Of a DNA stretch of 64,000 bases, positions 1 to 11,830 are shown piece after piece (the first letter of the stretch is position 1; each line of letters starts with the position of its first letter). Location: contig JASDFA010000003.1 in NCBI GenBank assembly GCA_035772735.1, positions 97,087,001-97,151,000 on the forward strand. The letters are read 5' to 3'. Made by a program: the position numbers and the translations under genes. Source of the stretch: Datura wrightii. Its lineage: Eukaryota > Streptophyta > Magnoliopsida > Solanales > Solanaceae. The notes under the pieces are model-generated. The model was not told the DNA's origin, made no database searches, and was given only the letters and a program-made list of their open reading frames with translations.

Positions 1-371
1 CACAAGTAAGGAGGTCAAGAACAATGTAGTTTCAGAGTTGAGGTGTATTGTACCCCAGTCTAAGCATTTATCGACATTAAGTTTGGTTAACAACCTAGAA
101 ATACAGTCTTCCAAGCTTATAGAGAAAGGTCTAGAGGAGGAGCAAGCCCCGTATATTCTGAAATTTGTTGATTCCGAGAGACAAAATGACTTGACATACG
201 TAAGGGCCAATAAGTGCCAGAGGGACACCTATTGCTTGGTCCTTTCATTTTTTCACCACCACCATTGGAGCATACGAGGAAACTGGAGAAGAAATTTGGG
301 GTGATAATCATATCCTCAAAGTAGAGGGAAAAGTGGTGAAAGTTGATGCGTCGTGCCGCGACGCAAAATAA
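1..371 (+). pseudogene. 3' end of element H polyprotein (degraded)
   Basis: An 88-residue open stretch (38-304) and an overlapping frame ending with TAA at 369-371 sit directly upstream of the AGGCAA hairpin, where element J has the end of its gag-protease polyprotein. I could not match the residues to a named domain. The two frames suggest a frameshift near 280-304. It may be the tail of a protease or of a longer pol protein, because related autonomous elements carry the same hairpin after integrase. It is called coding only from position and openness. Confidence 0.35.
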
Positions 372-396
372 GGCACTACTTGGGAGGCAACCCAAG
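347..396 (+). promoter_or_regulatory. Paired RNA hairpins at the polyprotein end (H)
   Basis: Two inverted repeats lie in tandem. At 347-365, TGCGTCG pairs with CGACGCA around TGCCG. At 379-396, CTTGGG pairs with CCCAAG around the loop AGGCAA. The same pair is found in J (35683-35730), E1 (62630-62676) and, decayed, in D (50333-50370). The second stem differs from J at two pairs, and both arms change together. In H the first hairpin overlaps the end of the open frame. Function is unknown. Confidence 0.7.
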
Positions 397-2278
397 AGTA
401 CCACAGGTACACTTTCTTTTTAGTTTGTTTGTAATTTTTGTTATTTTTTAGTTGTTGTTGTTTGTTTTGGTTTTTAAGCACAGATTCAGGGGAAGTCTGA
501 GTACCCATGAAAGTTAAAGCTAAGGAGCATGACAAAATTATAAGTGTGAGGTCGATGATCCACGTGTTAAAAAATAGAGGAAAACATGTTGTTAGCTAGG
601 CCTAAAGGCCTCAGGAAGTATCTCTCACCATTATTTTAATTGTAATTGATTCTCTAGGGACATAACATATTTTAAGTGTGGTGTTAGGGAAATTTTTAGA
701 ATTTTATGCTAGTTATTTCGTGTGAATGTGGTGCTGGGTATAATGTTTTTGTTGGAAAATTTTGAATTGTACACAGTTCACCCACCCTTTGTTTTTTCTT
801 TTCAGTTCTATTTCGAAGGGGGCACTTTGAACTGATAAATAAAAAATTTCATTTCTTTGTAAGTAACTTTTCAGTCATAGTTAGGGACTTTTCCCAACGG
901 TGGATAGATGACGACCGTCTTAAGAAAAAATTAGTCAATAGGTTTTGGGTTTGAACCTTGAGCTGATTGATAGTTTGATATTCATGTTATGTTTTGTACA
1001 TGATTATAAGATGCAAGCGATTTTAATTGAGAAGCATGTTAACTAGTTGTATAACTAATGTTAAGACACCTAGGCTCTTGAATGTCACTCTATGTGCTTA
1101 AAGCTTAATTTGGAATTCTTGTAATTAGATGAGTTAAGAGTTTACTTAATCTATCTTGAATTGAGCATGTGTTGTGAGTGTAAGGTTTTAGAATATTCCA
1201 TGCTATTGTGTAGTTTCTAGAACTTTCCTGGTTTGTATACAAAATGAAATGAGGGATGTCGATTGTAGGAGATGATTTAGGCATTTCTTTGAATGAGCCT
1301 AGTTTTTGTCCCTCGCTTTACCTACCTTGAATCTCTGATCCTAGTTAGCCCCATTGAGCCTTAAGCCTATTCATTGATAGCTGCAACATAAGCTTAATCC
1401 TTTTCTTTCAATAGCCTTGAAGTTGATCCAAAACTCCTAAGTGCTTAAGTGAAAAATCCAAAAGAGTAAAGGAGTGAGAATAGTGAAAAAAAAGGAAAAA
1501 TAACGGTTGTGGGAGTTGAGGAAAAGATGACAAGTGCACTTGTTTGAAAATGCATGATTATTGTTAGGGAGTTAGAGAACAAAATAATGAAAAAGTACCT
1601 TACTAATAAGCTAAGTGTGCTTAAAGAAATGGGGAAACAGAAGAGGAAATGTTTGAGTGAAAAGAATAAAGGTGAAGTAAGAGAAGAAATGTCTGTAATA
1701 AAAGTATGATGTATTAAAAGCGCTTGGGGAAGATAGCCACTATTACTGGCCAGAATACTACCTACCTGTCCCTTATCTTACATTACAACCTGATAGTTCC
1801 TACTTGATTTTACCTTCAAACATTCCTAAATTAGCGGAGTAATACACTAAAGACAAGCTTATGGGTCAATACATGATGTATGTGAATTCTTTGTGAGAGT
1901 GAGCTGAATTCTTATTCGTATACCCATACATTTTATAATTGGAAAACTTGCGAGTGAAATGGGTATCGCTCTTGTTGTGAGGGCACAAGTTTGAGGAATG
2001 ATGGAATTCATGTTGGACTTCTTGATTGGCTAAGGTGCATGAGTTTTCTATGGTTGTAGAGTCGATTCTTGAGGCTAGGAGGTCTTAACTTGATTGCATT
2101 GTATTTGAATTATGTTATATATTATATATATAGCATGCTTTGTTTGAACTTGCCATCTAAATCAGTCATTGTAGCCTTAATGAGTTGTCTTGCGTCAATA
2201 TGTAATTTGTGAGTCTTCCTTGTGCATGAGATGTAAATGATTTGTTCTAGGACGAACAAGGCTTTTAGTGTGGGGTAG
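397..2278 (+). other. Conserved noncoding 3' tail of H
   Basis: About 1.9 kb without a convincing reading frame. It aligns in long blocks with 38243-40020 of J, for example the stretch from about 1110 to 1310 against 38855-39050. It contains the GACGACCGTC-CTTAAG motif at 903-924 and the TTC-AGGA-GAA hairpin at 2244-2257, and ends in a purine-rich tract before the LTR. Conservation without an open frame suggests an RNA-level role such as packaging or reverse transcription. Confidence 0.6.
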
Positions 2279-3751
2279 CGATCTTGGGTATATTTACATG
2301 GCCAAATACTATTATATACCCATGTTGTACCTTAATTTAAGAAAAATCTCGTGTATTTTGTGTAATTTGTGGTTATGGACTAACAAATATGATTAGCTCT
2401 CTTTGTAGGATGAAATTGCCAATGTATGGAGCTCATAATGGTCCTAATCTTGAAGAAAAATGTTAAGGGACATATTATGGATGATGAGACAATCTAAAAA
2501 GGACATTTAGAGTCAAATCCATGCCATGAAGAAGCATTGGGACGTTTAACAATGTGTCACAGAGAAAAGAATTAATTTATATGAGTAGGGGCTGCCAAAC
2601 AGTGAGCATCCGCGATAGCAGAGTGTCACGGAGGCAAATCTCCATGATAGCTAGCGTTTCATAGAGGCAAATCTCCATGATAGCTAGCGTGACATGGAGC
2701 TGTTTCACCACAGGCCAAATTTTGCATTTTTCCAACTTATTATAAATTGAACCCTTAGCTTCTAATTTCATGATCACGAAATATTTTGAGAACACCAGAA
2801 AGGAGCGAAGGGAGAAGTGAAGAACTCTACCTAGGGTTCGTTATTTTTCAGTCTCTTTTAACTACTCTTGTAAGTATCTTACTCTAATTATGTTTTTGAG
2901 TATTTCTACGAGCATGGGTCGCTAAAAACCTTCCTCTGGGGTTGAGGCCACATGATATGATTGTAATTGCACGAATTCTTCTTTGGTTTGAGTTTTTAGT
3001 TGTTTTTTTGTCTTACATTCTTCATTATTGTTGTTTTTATGCTTCATCACTAAGAAAACAATCTCGTTAAGCTTAGGTAAAAGCTCAAAAGAGTGACCCT
3101 AGGCTAGAACACAAGAATGTAGGGAGCAAGTTCTTCTCTTTAGGATAGGATTTGCGGTTAGGATATAAACTATACCTAATTTGCCTTGCTTGGTTACTAA
3201 AACGGGATGAACTAGAAACCGACTTAGAATTGTCACATTACCGCTTGTAGAAGTAGTTGTGAAGCTAAGTCAGGTTAAATGATTAGATGTACGAAAGTCC
3301 ATAATCAAGGGCATAAACCCCATAAACCACATCCACGTAGTTAAATTTATCATGAATTAGGACGTCACATCCCCGATCAACGATGTAGGTATGGGACAAG
3401 TTTGTTGTGTTTAGTGGCTCGAAAGACCATGAAAACCACATTTTAATTATGTGAGACAACAACTGAAGTTTTCATACCTGAACCATTGTGAACTGTGGCA
3501 TTGCATGATTATCAGGCCTTAACTCTAGTTGCTTTTTATATTGTTTCTCGATTGTTTTGTGATCATCCCTATATTTAATTAGAATTTTTCGAAATTTCTT
3601 AATAAACCCTTGTAAAGGTTAAATTAGCACTTGAACTTGATAATTCGCTAAATTATTCCTGTCCCTGTGGGTTCGACATTCGGCTCATACAAAGGGCCAC
3701 TAAATTACTTGTACGACTGTGTGCGCTTGCGCATGTGTTTGGACACAAACA
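2279..3751 (+). repeat. 3' LTR of element H
   Basis: Begins CGATCTTGGG, one change from the TGATCTTGGG start of the J LTR, directly after a GTGTGGGGTAG purine tract. It ends near ACAAACA just past a conserved run on GTGCGCTTGCGC, as in the F LTR. It contains a tandem duplication of about 27 bp (2631-2657 and 2664-2690) next to GTGTCACGGAGG, a relic of the hairpin modules seen in other copies. It is closest in sequence to the F LTR. The right end is approximate. Confidence 0.65.
2631..2690 (+). repeat. Tandem duplication in the H LTR
   Basis: Two copies of GAGGCAAATCTCCATGATAG followed by CTAGCGT, spaced 33 bp apart. They lie between GTGTCACG and GTGACATGG, at the place where other LTRs of this group carry a single hairpin module. 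Confidence 0.75.
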
Positions 3752-4098
3752 AATAGTAATTTGCAACTAGCAACCTTAGGAAGAATTAATCTAGCATAAT
3801 CACATCTTGAAAACTCAACCTTAAATGAAAACGCCAATTCCCTAGATTTTCATCATCATTTGAAGTACAAACAAGTTTACAACAATCTTAGTTCTTTAGT
3901 TAATTTTACATTTCAAGTTTTCAGTAGTTTAATTCTTCAAACCATTCCCCAATTTTATCTATTTTGTTTAAGTAGCAAAATAAATAAATAGCCATAATAT
4001 GATTGATCTGGCAAGTCTCTGAGGGATCGATAATCAAAACATAACCGTCCTATATTACTTGATGACCACGTGCTCTTGCGTGCGCTTGGGCGATATCA
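3752..4098 (+). repeat. Unresolved fragment ending like an LTR
   Basis: The last 100 bases (GGGATCGAT, then ACCACGTGCTCTTGCGTGCG, then GATATCA at 4092-4098) have the form of a plus-strand LTR 3' end. The left part matches nothing else in the window. It is probably a truncated LTR of a further family wedged between H and D. No second LTR or target duplication is visible. Confidence 0.35.
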
Positions 4099-5603
4099 AT
4101 AATCATCTCAAAACATGATAAAAGATGGGTAAAAATGTGGCAAATGGGCATATTAATATGTCCAACATCACCACCCCACACTTAAACCATTGTTCATCCT
4201 CGAACAATCTTTCTTATATGAAACAAACACTTCTTTTCATGCTACTTGTAACCTATATCAATTCTCACTCAAGCAACTAGAACAGAGCACATGAATAAGT
4301 ATTTCATCAATTAATAAACAATCCATAGCATATATACAAAGAAGTTATTCACATTCAAAACTACATACTTTCTATAACCGACTCATCTTTTTCAAAACAG
4401 GGCCAACACGATTAAGAATGAAAAATGTAGCATATAATACATCGACTCTAACCATCTTATGACCTCACATATTTAGTGATGTTCCTTACCTCATATTATC
4501 AATTCAAAATCTTGGAACACACATAAATCAAGGTGCACTCACTCTCACAAATGATGTTTCATACACGTTAAACATACCATAGGCTTGCCTCTTATGTATA
4601 GTTAGATTACTTAATTATTTTAGAAAGAATAAGATCATAAGGAATTTTCCTGGTTGTAATTTTGGCTAAGGGACGGGTAGGAATGACTTTCTTTAATATT
4701 GGCTACCATCCTAAGAACTTAGACATTTTTACTTCATATATCTTGTAAACTACTTTTTTCTCACTGCTCACCTTTTCTTTTACTAATCCCCTTTTATTTA
4801 GTCATGCCCCTTTTTACACTACTTTATTTCTAGTTTCTTCTTATAATATCAACAAAAAATAGTCAACTATTAAAACTTTTTTCTTTATGTTTTAGCAGCA
4901 AGTAAAAAATATCTTTTGTGGGCACCCCTCTTTCCTATTCTCTCATCTTTCTATATACATATTTTCTTTCTTTCTTTTCCCTCAGTATTGTTAAACTGGT
5001 GGAACCTTTATTCTTAAATCTCAAAGTGCCTTAGACTATCTTTAGATCAAAATTTCTGTAGGTCACACACCAAAGGGAGTAGGCTTCTTTTGTGGCTAAG
5101 AAGAAAAATAAAGCTTATGCTCAATGGGATTGACTAGGGATAATGTTAAGGTACAATAACAATGGACAAACATGGCTTTTTCAAAGAAATGCTTTAATCA
5201 TATATTACCTCTTTGGAAACTAGCTATCATATACACTTTTAGGCAAGTTCTAGATGTTACAATATGTCTAAAACACAACAATTTCAGGATCACTCCTCAT
5301 GGCATCATGATCTGAGCAAGTTTCTTAAGGCCACATATCCACAGAATCATATTGAATGAATTTCCATTATTAAGCCCTTGGATTTGTTTTCTTGAGTCAA
5401 GTTAAAGAACCTATGTATTTTTCATGAAATTGTACTTCTCATTCATTCACGATGACCACTTCATTGCTTCTAGCTTAACTTCTATGTGGAATATCAAGAG
5501 CACACAAGTGGTATATTTTCACTACATCCTAAAAATGAAAAAAAAATGTGACTAGTTTTCTCTTAAGATGATCATTATCCATCCATCATCAGGGTCAGTC
5601 ACT
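4099..5603 (-). other. D: remnant 3' LTR edge and conserved noncoding tail
   Basis: 4099-4170 is the start of the D 3' LTR on the minus strand. 4171-5603 corresponds to the tails of H, J and E1, with the AGGA-loop hairpin at 4192-4205 and the CTTAAG-associated motif at 5561-5590. No coding potential was seen. The last five bases, TCACT, are the left copy of the target duplication made by A. Confidence 0.65.
5599..5603. repeat. Target site duplication of A (left), TCACT
   Basis: Identical to 15802-15806 on the far side of the element. The two flanks join into a continuous element D tail. Confidence 0.9.
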
Positions 5604-8140
5604 TGTCACGACCCGAACGGACGCCCGAATTGTAGACAGTGGACAAGGGACCCTGAGAGACACCAAGTCGATCCATGACACATGCATACAATTACTATCA
5701 ATTAAACAAGCAGGACATTTAACATAAAACATAGCGGAAACGTAACCATAGCATAACATCAAGAGACTCTGGACCTATACAAGAGCTAAGTACTATATAC
5801 TAGTCTGAGAGCCTCTACTACATACGATGGGTTGATGGGACAACATCCCCAACTAACCCAAACAATACTGAAACTCAAGATAACATAAAAGTCTGTCAAA
5901 CAACCCTCAGAACATGAGGACTCACCAATGAATTGACAGTGTAAGCTGAGATGGATTAAGGATGAGGACGAGCCTAAGATTTGGACCCTGTGTGATGAAA
6001 TGATACAACATAGAAAGTATGCGGCCAGTATGTGGAATGTACCGAGTATGCAAGGTAGGTAAAACCGTGAAAGTAATATAAATCCATTTAAGCAAGTTAT
6101 ACCTATATCATAAGCTTTTAAGGATAAGAAGAAGACTACATGCATTCATTATGAAATCATACTCACATTATTCATGATCATGCACTTCTTTAGAATATCA
6201 TGACTGACTCAAATGACTAAGAGTTGAATATAACATTTATATCAAAAGTTGAACAATGACTCAAACATTACTTTTAGAACATGCATGCATAAGGTATTCA
6301 TCATGAGTATTGAAAATGCAAATTTGGATGATGTAGACCATGGGAGACTCGTCACTTAACCGTCATACCACGATATAGCTTACGTAGTCCCAACTCCACA
6401 CTCAAGTGGGAAGAGCCGTCCGTAACCTTGCCAGGGCAATGGACGTTACCGAGATATCAATATCAAGCTCAAGGGACAATCGGGGCGGGGATTGCTCACA
6501 AATGAGGTCCTAATAATGCATAAGTATCAACTTACATTAGCGTGTAGTTCTGGGGAATAGGGTAGTCAACTCTTAACCCGCTTAGTGCTAGACTCTTCTC
6601 CCAAAGACATGCAATGCTCTACATCGTATATAACGTAGGTCAACATCGTTTATTGATGAAGCTCAATATAAAATCATGCGTAACACAACATTATATGAAA
6701 CGAAACTCAATATTATCTATTGACAAAGCTCATAATAACATCCTGCATAGACTCAACATCATATATAAATGAAGCTTAACATTGTCTATCAACAAAGCTT
6801 ATAGTAACACACATCTCAATCACAATTTCATGCATATAGGAGGCTTTTTACTTCAAAACATACCACAAGATAGAACTTATAATAAGAGTTGAGGAAATTT
6901 CACTTCAAACCATGTGGTAAGCTTATATAGGGGAAATTATTACTTTAAAACATCATGTGGGAATCACCCAAAGCTTTATCACACTTGGATTTATTCAATT
7001 CACCTTGAAAGAATAATACAATCATGGGTAGGTTTAGAAACATGATTTTTGTCATTTATTTCATCATCACTACACACGTATCACAATCATCTCTTATATG
7101 AACTATTCGCCCATTGTGTTTTAGATTAAATTTTAGAAAAACAATTTAGAATCCTCCCAAGCTTTGTAAATCATCATTATCAACTCCTTCTAATCATACC
7201 CATGAATAGAAATATAAGAATAATGCAATTGATCAAACCCCATAATTGACCATTCATAATTTAACACTAATTGATAGGAAATGGGAATGGGTGTGGAAGT
7301 AAGACACCCATTAAAACCCTACATACCTGGGGATGGGTTGATTTCGAGGTTCCTTGAATACCCATAAAGAAATTGATGGAAACTTGGGGAACAAGACCAT
7401 GAATCTCCCAAAAATCTCTGTAAAGTTCTTGCATTAGAATGGGCATGCATAAAGGACTTAAATCATCTTATCACACTAAGAAAATATCCAAAACGATGTA
7501 GTTTAGGGTCTAAAAGTGTGGAAAATTCAAAAATTCCCTTAATGAACCTGCCCTGAAAACTGGCCGGATAGAATCCACGGGTAGTATCAACGGGTCATGA
7601 AAACAACCCACACCCTGTCCTGTCTCTTTGTTGAAAACACTGCTGAAAGCCCTTTCTCAGAATCGTACCACGGACACACAGGAAGGATCGTCCTAAGCAT
7701 CAACGGACCATTCCTTCAGTCGTTGTTCCCTTCTTCTGAAACTCTGTACTCCCATTCCATAAACCTCACCACGGCTAGTTGTAAGCTTCAATGGGTCGTG
7801 GTTTCCACCCGTTGTCTCCACTGCAAAAGTCCATAGCCCTATCACGATTGCTAGCAAGGGACCATTGTTCCTCACAACGGGTCGTTGTAACACCAGTTAT
7901 TACTTCAGCCATCTGGGCTGACTCCTTACCACGACGACTCGTTGTTTCTTACAATGGGTCATCGAATCAACCATTGTTTCCCCCTGAAATCTAAACTCCT
8001 GAACCCACGACCACAAATGACGGCCCGTGGTACGTACCACGGGTTGTGGTACCTGTCGTTTTTCAACCTTTTTCCCAACTTTCAGCAGTTTTGCATTTTT
8101 GCTTCCTGGGTCTATTCCTATGCACTTCCGAGGTATTAAA
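5604..8140 (-). repeat. 3' LTR of element A
   Basis: 2537 bp, left end TGTCACGACC. The right end carries AGGTATTAAA where the other copy has GACGTATTACA, so the terminal dinucleotide has mutated. The U3 part (about 7560-8060) is dense in short palindromic words such as CACGGGTCGTGG. A degenerate series of AAGCTCAATAT-type repeats lies at about 6600-6800. Small open frames in this LTR appear to be chance. Confidence 0.9.
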
Positions 8141-8158
8141 ATATCTCTGCCTTAGGAA

Positions 8159-8174
8159 CATTCGTCCTCGAATG
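8159..8174 (-). promoter_or_regulatory. CATTCG-AGGA-CGAATG hairpin upstream of the A purine tract
   Basis: A six-base perfect inverted repeat around AGGA, about 20 bases before the 3' LTR on the minus strand. Equivalent hairpins occur in B, C and all Athila-like copies. Confidence 0.75.
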
Positions 8175-8369
8175 TAAAAAACAAGTAGCAAACAGAAACA
8201 TACAATTTTTCATAGCCATATACTGATCATTTTAACCGAAATTTTCATGGAATAACTACCTCCGAATAAAACCATATAGCTGAACTGATCTATTGCTTCA
8301 CATACACATTCATACACATAAAAGAAACTTGCACACATGAAATAAACGTGAAAAATAGATAGTCATAGG

Positions 8370-8755
8370 GAAAAACTGATACCTCAAGTCGGAACTGAGG
8401 TGATAGAGAAGAAATGTTGATATCAGCCATCATGTCTGTTTTGGCTTCCCACAAAGCTCCATAGCATGTTGATTTCTCCATAAAACCTTAAATGAAGCTA
8501 ATTCTTTGTTTCTATACTTCCGAACCTGATGATCCAAGATTTGAACGGGAATTTCTTCATAATTGAGGCTGTCTTTCACTCCAATGCTGTCTACTGGAAC
8601 TACCAAGGCTGGATCACCCAAACACTTCTTCAAAAGTGACACATGAAAAATGGAATGAACTGAGGACAACTTTGATGGAAAGTCCAACTCATAAGCTACT
8701 TTACCAACTTTCTTCATAACCCGATTGGGACCAACATAGCGGGGACTGAGTTTCC
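8370..8755 (-). pseudogene. Integrase C-terminus and chromodomain-like end of A
   Basis: The minus-strand frame reads KVAYELDFPSKLSSVHSIFH, then VSLLKKCLGDPALVV, then QILDHQVRKYRNKELASFKV and LWRN. This is the usual integrase tail followed by a chromodomain, which in this clade is thought to direct insertion into methylated heterochromatin. After LWRNQH a frameshift moves the rest to another frame. An in-frame TGA-type break also separates it from the integrase core. The matching part of B keeps the frame a little further. Confidence 0.8.
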
Positions 8756-9650
8756 TTTTCTTTCAGAACTGCATGACCCCGTTCATGGGAGATACCTTTA
8801 GAAATACCCAGTCGTCTACATCAAACTCCAGATCTCTTCTCCTCACGTTAGGATATGATTTTTGATGACTCTGAGCAGTTTTTGACTGGTCCCTTATCAA
8901 TTGGACCTTTACCATAGCCTCATGAACTGAATCAGGTCCTATTATGGCTGCCTCACCAACCTCAACCAACCAATGGACGATTTACACCTTCGCCCATAGA
9001 GAGCCTCAAACGGTGCCATCTGGATACTAGAGTTATAACTGTTATTATAGGAGAACTCGATCAAGGGAAAATGATCATCCCAACTACCTTTGAAATCCCT
9101 AACACATGCCCTAAACATATCCTCGATGATCTGAATGATTCGTTCTACTTGGCCGTCTATTTGCAGATGGAAGGTCGTGCTGAGCTTAACTTGAGTCCCA
9201 AGTCCCTTTTGAAAAGAACGCTAAAATTGGGAAGTAAACTAAGTACCTCGATCTGATATAATAGACAAGGGCACTCCATGAAGTAGAACCAACTCCTGAA
9301 TATACAACTTAGCATAATCATCCGCTAAATCTATGGTCTTGACCGGTAGGAAGTGTGCAACATTAGTTAACCTGTCGACCACCACCCAAATGGAGTCGTA
9401 TTGCTGGCGAGTACGGGGTAGACTTGGGACGAAATCCATATTATTTTCTTCCCACATCAAAGTGGGGATGCGGATATGATAAAGTACGCCTCCCGGCCTT
9501 TGATGTTCAACTTTCACTTGCTAGCAGTTTGGACATCTTGCTACCAATTGTGCAACATCTTTCTTCATACCATCCCACAAATAGATTTCTCACAAGTCCT
9601 GATACATTTTCGTGGATCCCGGATGAATAGAATATCCGGTACCATATGCC
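8756..9650 (-). pseudogene. Integrase core of A
   Basis: DDE integrase of the Ty3 type, which inserts the cDNA into host DNA. The first catalytic Asp lies in MDFVPSLPRTRQQYDS, the second in IISDRGT near 9240, and a DGQ-E segment downstream holds the Glu. KVEHQRPGGVLYH precedes the core, as in other Del elements. Stop codons interrupt the zinc-binding N-terminal part and the area around 9000-9240, so it is not functional as a whole although all three catalytic positions can be read. Confidence 0.85.
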
Positions 9651-10480
9651 TCATGCAATATCCGAACTCTCAAATCATCAACATCTGGGCCACATAGACA
9701 ACCCTGGTATCGTAGCACACTATCTCCCCCTTGGAAGAAAACCTTCACCTTTTGGCTCTGCACCGTCTCCTTCAATTTACTCAAAATTGGATCCTCATCT
9801 TGCCTGGATTTAACATCAACCATCAAGGACGATTCTAACCCGTTATGTACAACAATACTTCTATCGGTCGAGTCAATCAATCTAACTCCCAGTCTTGCAA
9901 GTCGGTGGACATCCTTCACCAACTCCTTCTTTCCCTCATCCACGTGGGGCACACTCTCCATAGAGAGTCTACTAAGTGCGTCCTCAACCACATTTGCCTT
10001 GCCCAAATGGTAAAGGACACTCATGTCGTAGTCCTTTAGCAACTCCAACCACCTCCTTTGCCGAAGATTTAGGTCTTTCTGTTTAAACACATATTGTAAG
10101 CTCTTGTGATCCGTGTACACATCCACGTGGACCCCACACAAGTAATTCCTCCATATCTTCAATGCAAACACCATGCGACCTTCTTAAGATCATGGGTCGG
10201 GTAATTCTTTTCATTAACTTTTAGCTGTCTTGGGGCATATGCTATTACTTTCCCATGCTGCATTAATACACACTCGAGTCCAACTTGAAAAGCATAACCA
10301 TACACCACAAAGCCGTCCATACCCTTGGGTAGAGTCAACACTGGTGCTGAAGTGAGTCGAGCCTTCAACTCCTAGAAGCTTTCCTCACAAGCCTCTGACC
10401 ATTGCAACTTTACCTTTTTCTGAGTCAATCTAGTCAACGAGGCTGCAATGGATGAGAAACCTTCAACGAACCTCCAAAAA
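9651..10480 (-). pseudogene. RNase H domain of A
   Basis: Degrades the RNA strand of the RNA-DNA hybrid during reverse transcription. Readable motifs are VDVYTDHKSLQYVF, QKDLNLRQRRWLELLKDYDM and ALSRLS, with the connecting SAPVLTLPKGMDGFVVY segment upstream (10159-10368). The frame shifts near 10170 between the two blocks. The order after RT is that of Ty3/gypsy elements. Confidence 0.87.
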
Positions 10481-11390
10481 TAACCTGCTAAGCCCAAAAA
10501 GCTCCTGATGTCTGATGGGTTCATCGTTCTGGGCCAATTATTTACCGCCTCAATCTTTTGAGAATGTACTTATACACCCTCATTTGACACCACATGGCCT
10601 AGGAATTCCATAGAATCTAACCAGAATTCGTACTTACTGAACATTGCATATAGCTGACAATCCTTGAGGGTCTGAAGTACTACCCTCAAGTGGGCGGCAT
10701 GCTCCTCCTCGCTCCGTGAGTATATCAAGATGTCATCAATGAACACAATCATGAACATGTCCAAATATTCCTTAAATACCCTGTTCATTAGATCCATAAA
10801 AGTTGCAGGGAATTGGTTAGTCCGAAAGACATAATAATAAATTCGTAGTGACCGTACCGAGTCCTGAAAGTGTTCCTTGGGATGTCACTCACCCAAATCC
10901 TGAGCTGGTGATACCTGGACCTGAGATCAATCTTGGAGAAGCACTTGGCACCCTGAAGCTGGTCAAACAAATAATCGATCCTAGGTAAGGGGTACCTGTT
11001 CTTGACAGTAACCTTGTTCAACTGTCGTTAATCAATACACATGGGAAGGGAACCGTCCTTCTTTCGAACAAATAGAACTGGTGCACCCCATGGAGACTGG
11101 ATCGGTCTAATGAAGCCCTTATCTAGCTGATCCTTCAGTTGATCCTTCAATTCCTTTAGCTCGGCTTGAGCCATCCTGAAGGGTTAGATAGATATGGGTT
11201 GCGTGTCGGCAAGAAGGTGTATACCGAAATCAATCTCCTGCTCGGGAGGTACATCTGGAAAATCATCATGAAAGACCTTCGGGTACTCACATACAACTGG
11301 AACTGTTTGAATGGTTGGGGTCTCGAACTCCACGTCCTTAACCCTAACTAGATGGTACATGCAACCCTTGGAAATCATCTTCCTGGCCTT
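10481..11390 (-). pseudogene. Reverse transcriptase of A
   Basis: Copies the element RNA into cDNA. Readable blocks are VKNRYPLPRIDYLFDQLQG, SKIDLRSRYHQLR and the active site FIDDILIYS at about 10730-10745, followed by HLRVVLQTLKDCQLYA and EFLGHVV. The two catalytic aspartates are intact. Frameshifts and stops occur at about 10560, 10790 and 11020, so it cannot make a full enzyme. Confidence 0.88.
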
Positions 11391-11830
11391 AAGATAAGAA
11401 ATGAATCAACCTACAGGCATAACTGAACTACCCCGCCAATCTAAAACTGACTTACCCAAAAATATAAACTCTACTGAATGGGTTCTACAATTAACTAAAG
11501 CATAGCATCCATATAGCCAATCCATGCCGAGAATTACATCAAAATTAGTCATGGCTAACTCTATCAAATTTGTTGAGGTGACCATATGAAGAACTGAGAT
11601 GGGGAAATCTCTATACACCCATCTAGCTATAACTAAGTCACCTACGGGAGTAGAAACTGAGAAGGGCTCTAATAAGACATCGAGACTGACCCCGAAGGTA
11701 CTGGCTATATATGGCATCACAAAAGATAGGGTAGCCCCCAGATCTAGCTATGCGTATACATCAACATGAAAGACTCTCAACATACTGGTGACTAAATCTG
11801 GTGAAGCCTCATACTCTTGGCGAGTGGCTA
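11391..11830 (-). pseudogene. Aspartic protease of A
   Basis: Retropepsin-like domain that would cut the gag-pol protein. The active-site region reads LDLGATLSFVMPYIA (about 11700-11750) where the family normally has LDSGAT, so the residue after Asp is changed. ELAMTNFDVILGMDWLYG follows, the usual ILGMDWL block of plant Ty3 proteases. A stop lies just before the active site. Confidence 0.82.

Larger units (their letters stand above)
1..3751 (+). mobile_element. Element H: 3' half of an Athila-like LTR retrotransposon
   Basis: This is the right-hand part of a plus-strand element whose 5' LTR and most of gag lie outside the window. It holds the end of a polyprotein frame, the paired hairpins at 347-396, a long noncoding tail, a purine-rich tract (about 2264-2278) and a 3' LTR. 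The tail aligns by eye with that of element J over several stretches. The distance from the hairpins to the conserved GACGACCGTC motif is only about 0.5 kb, against about 2.9 kb in J, so H has no room for a PTP frame. Boundaries come from comparison with the LTR ends of J and F. Confidence 0.75.

Noticed and set aside
5786..6145. A 119-codon minus-strand open frame in the A 3' LTR
   Set aside because: It lies wholly in LTR sequence, and the matching region of the other A LTR (about 13430-13780) does not keep it open at the same length.
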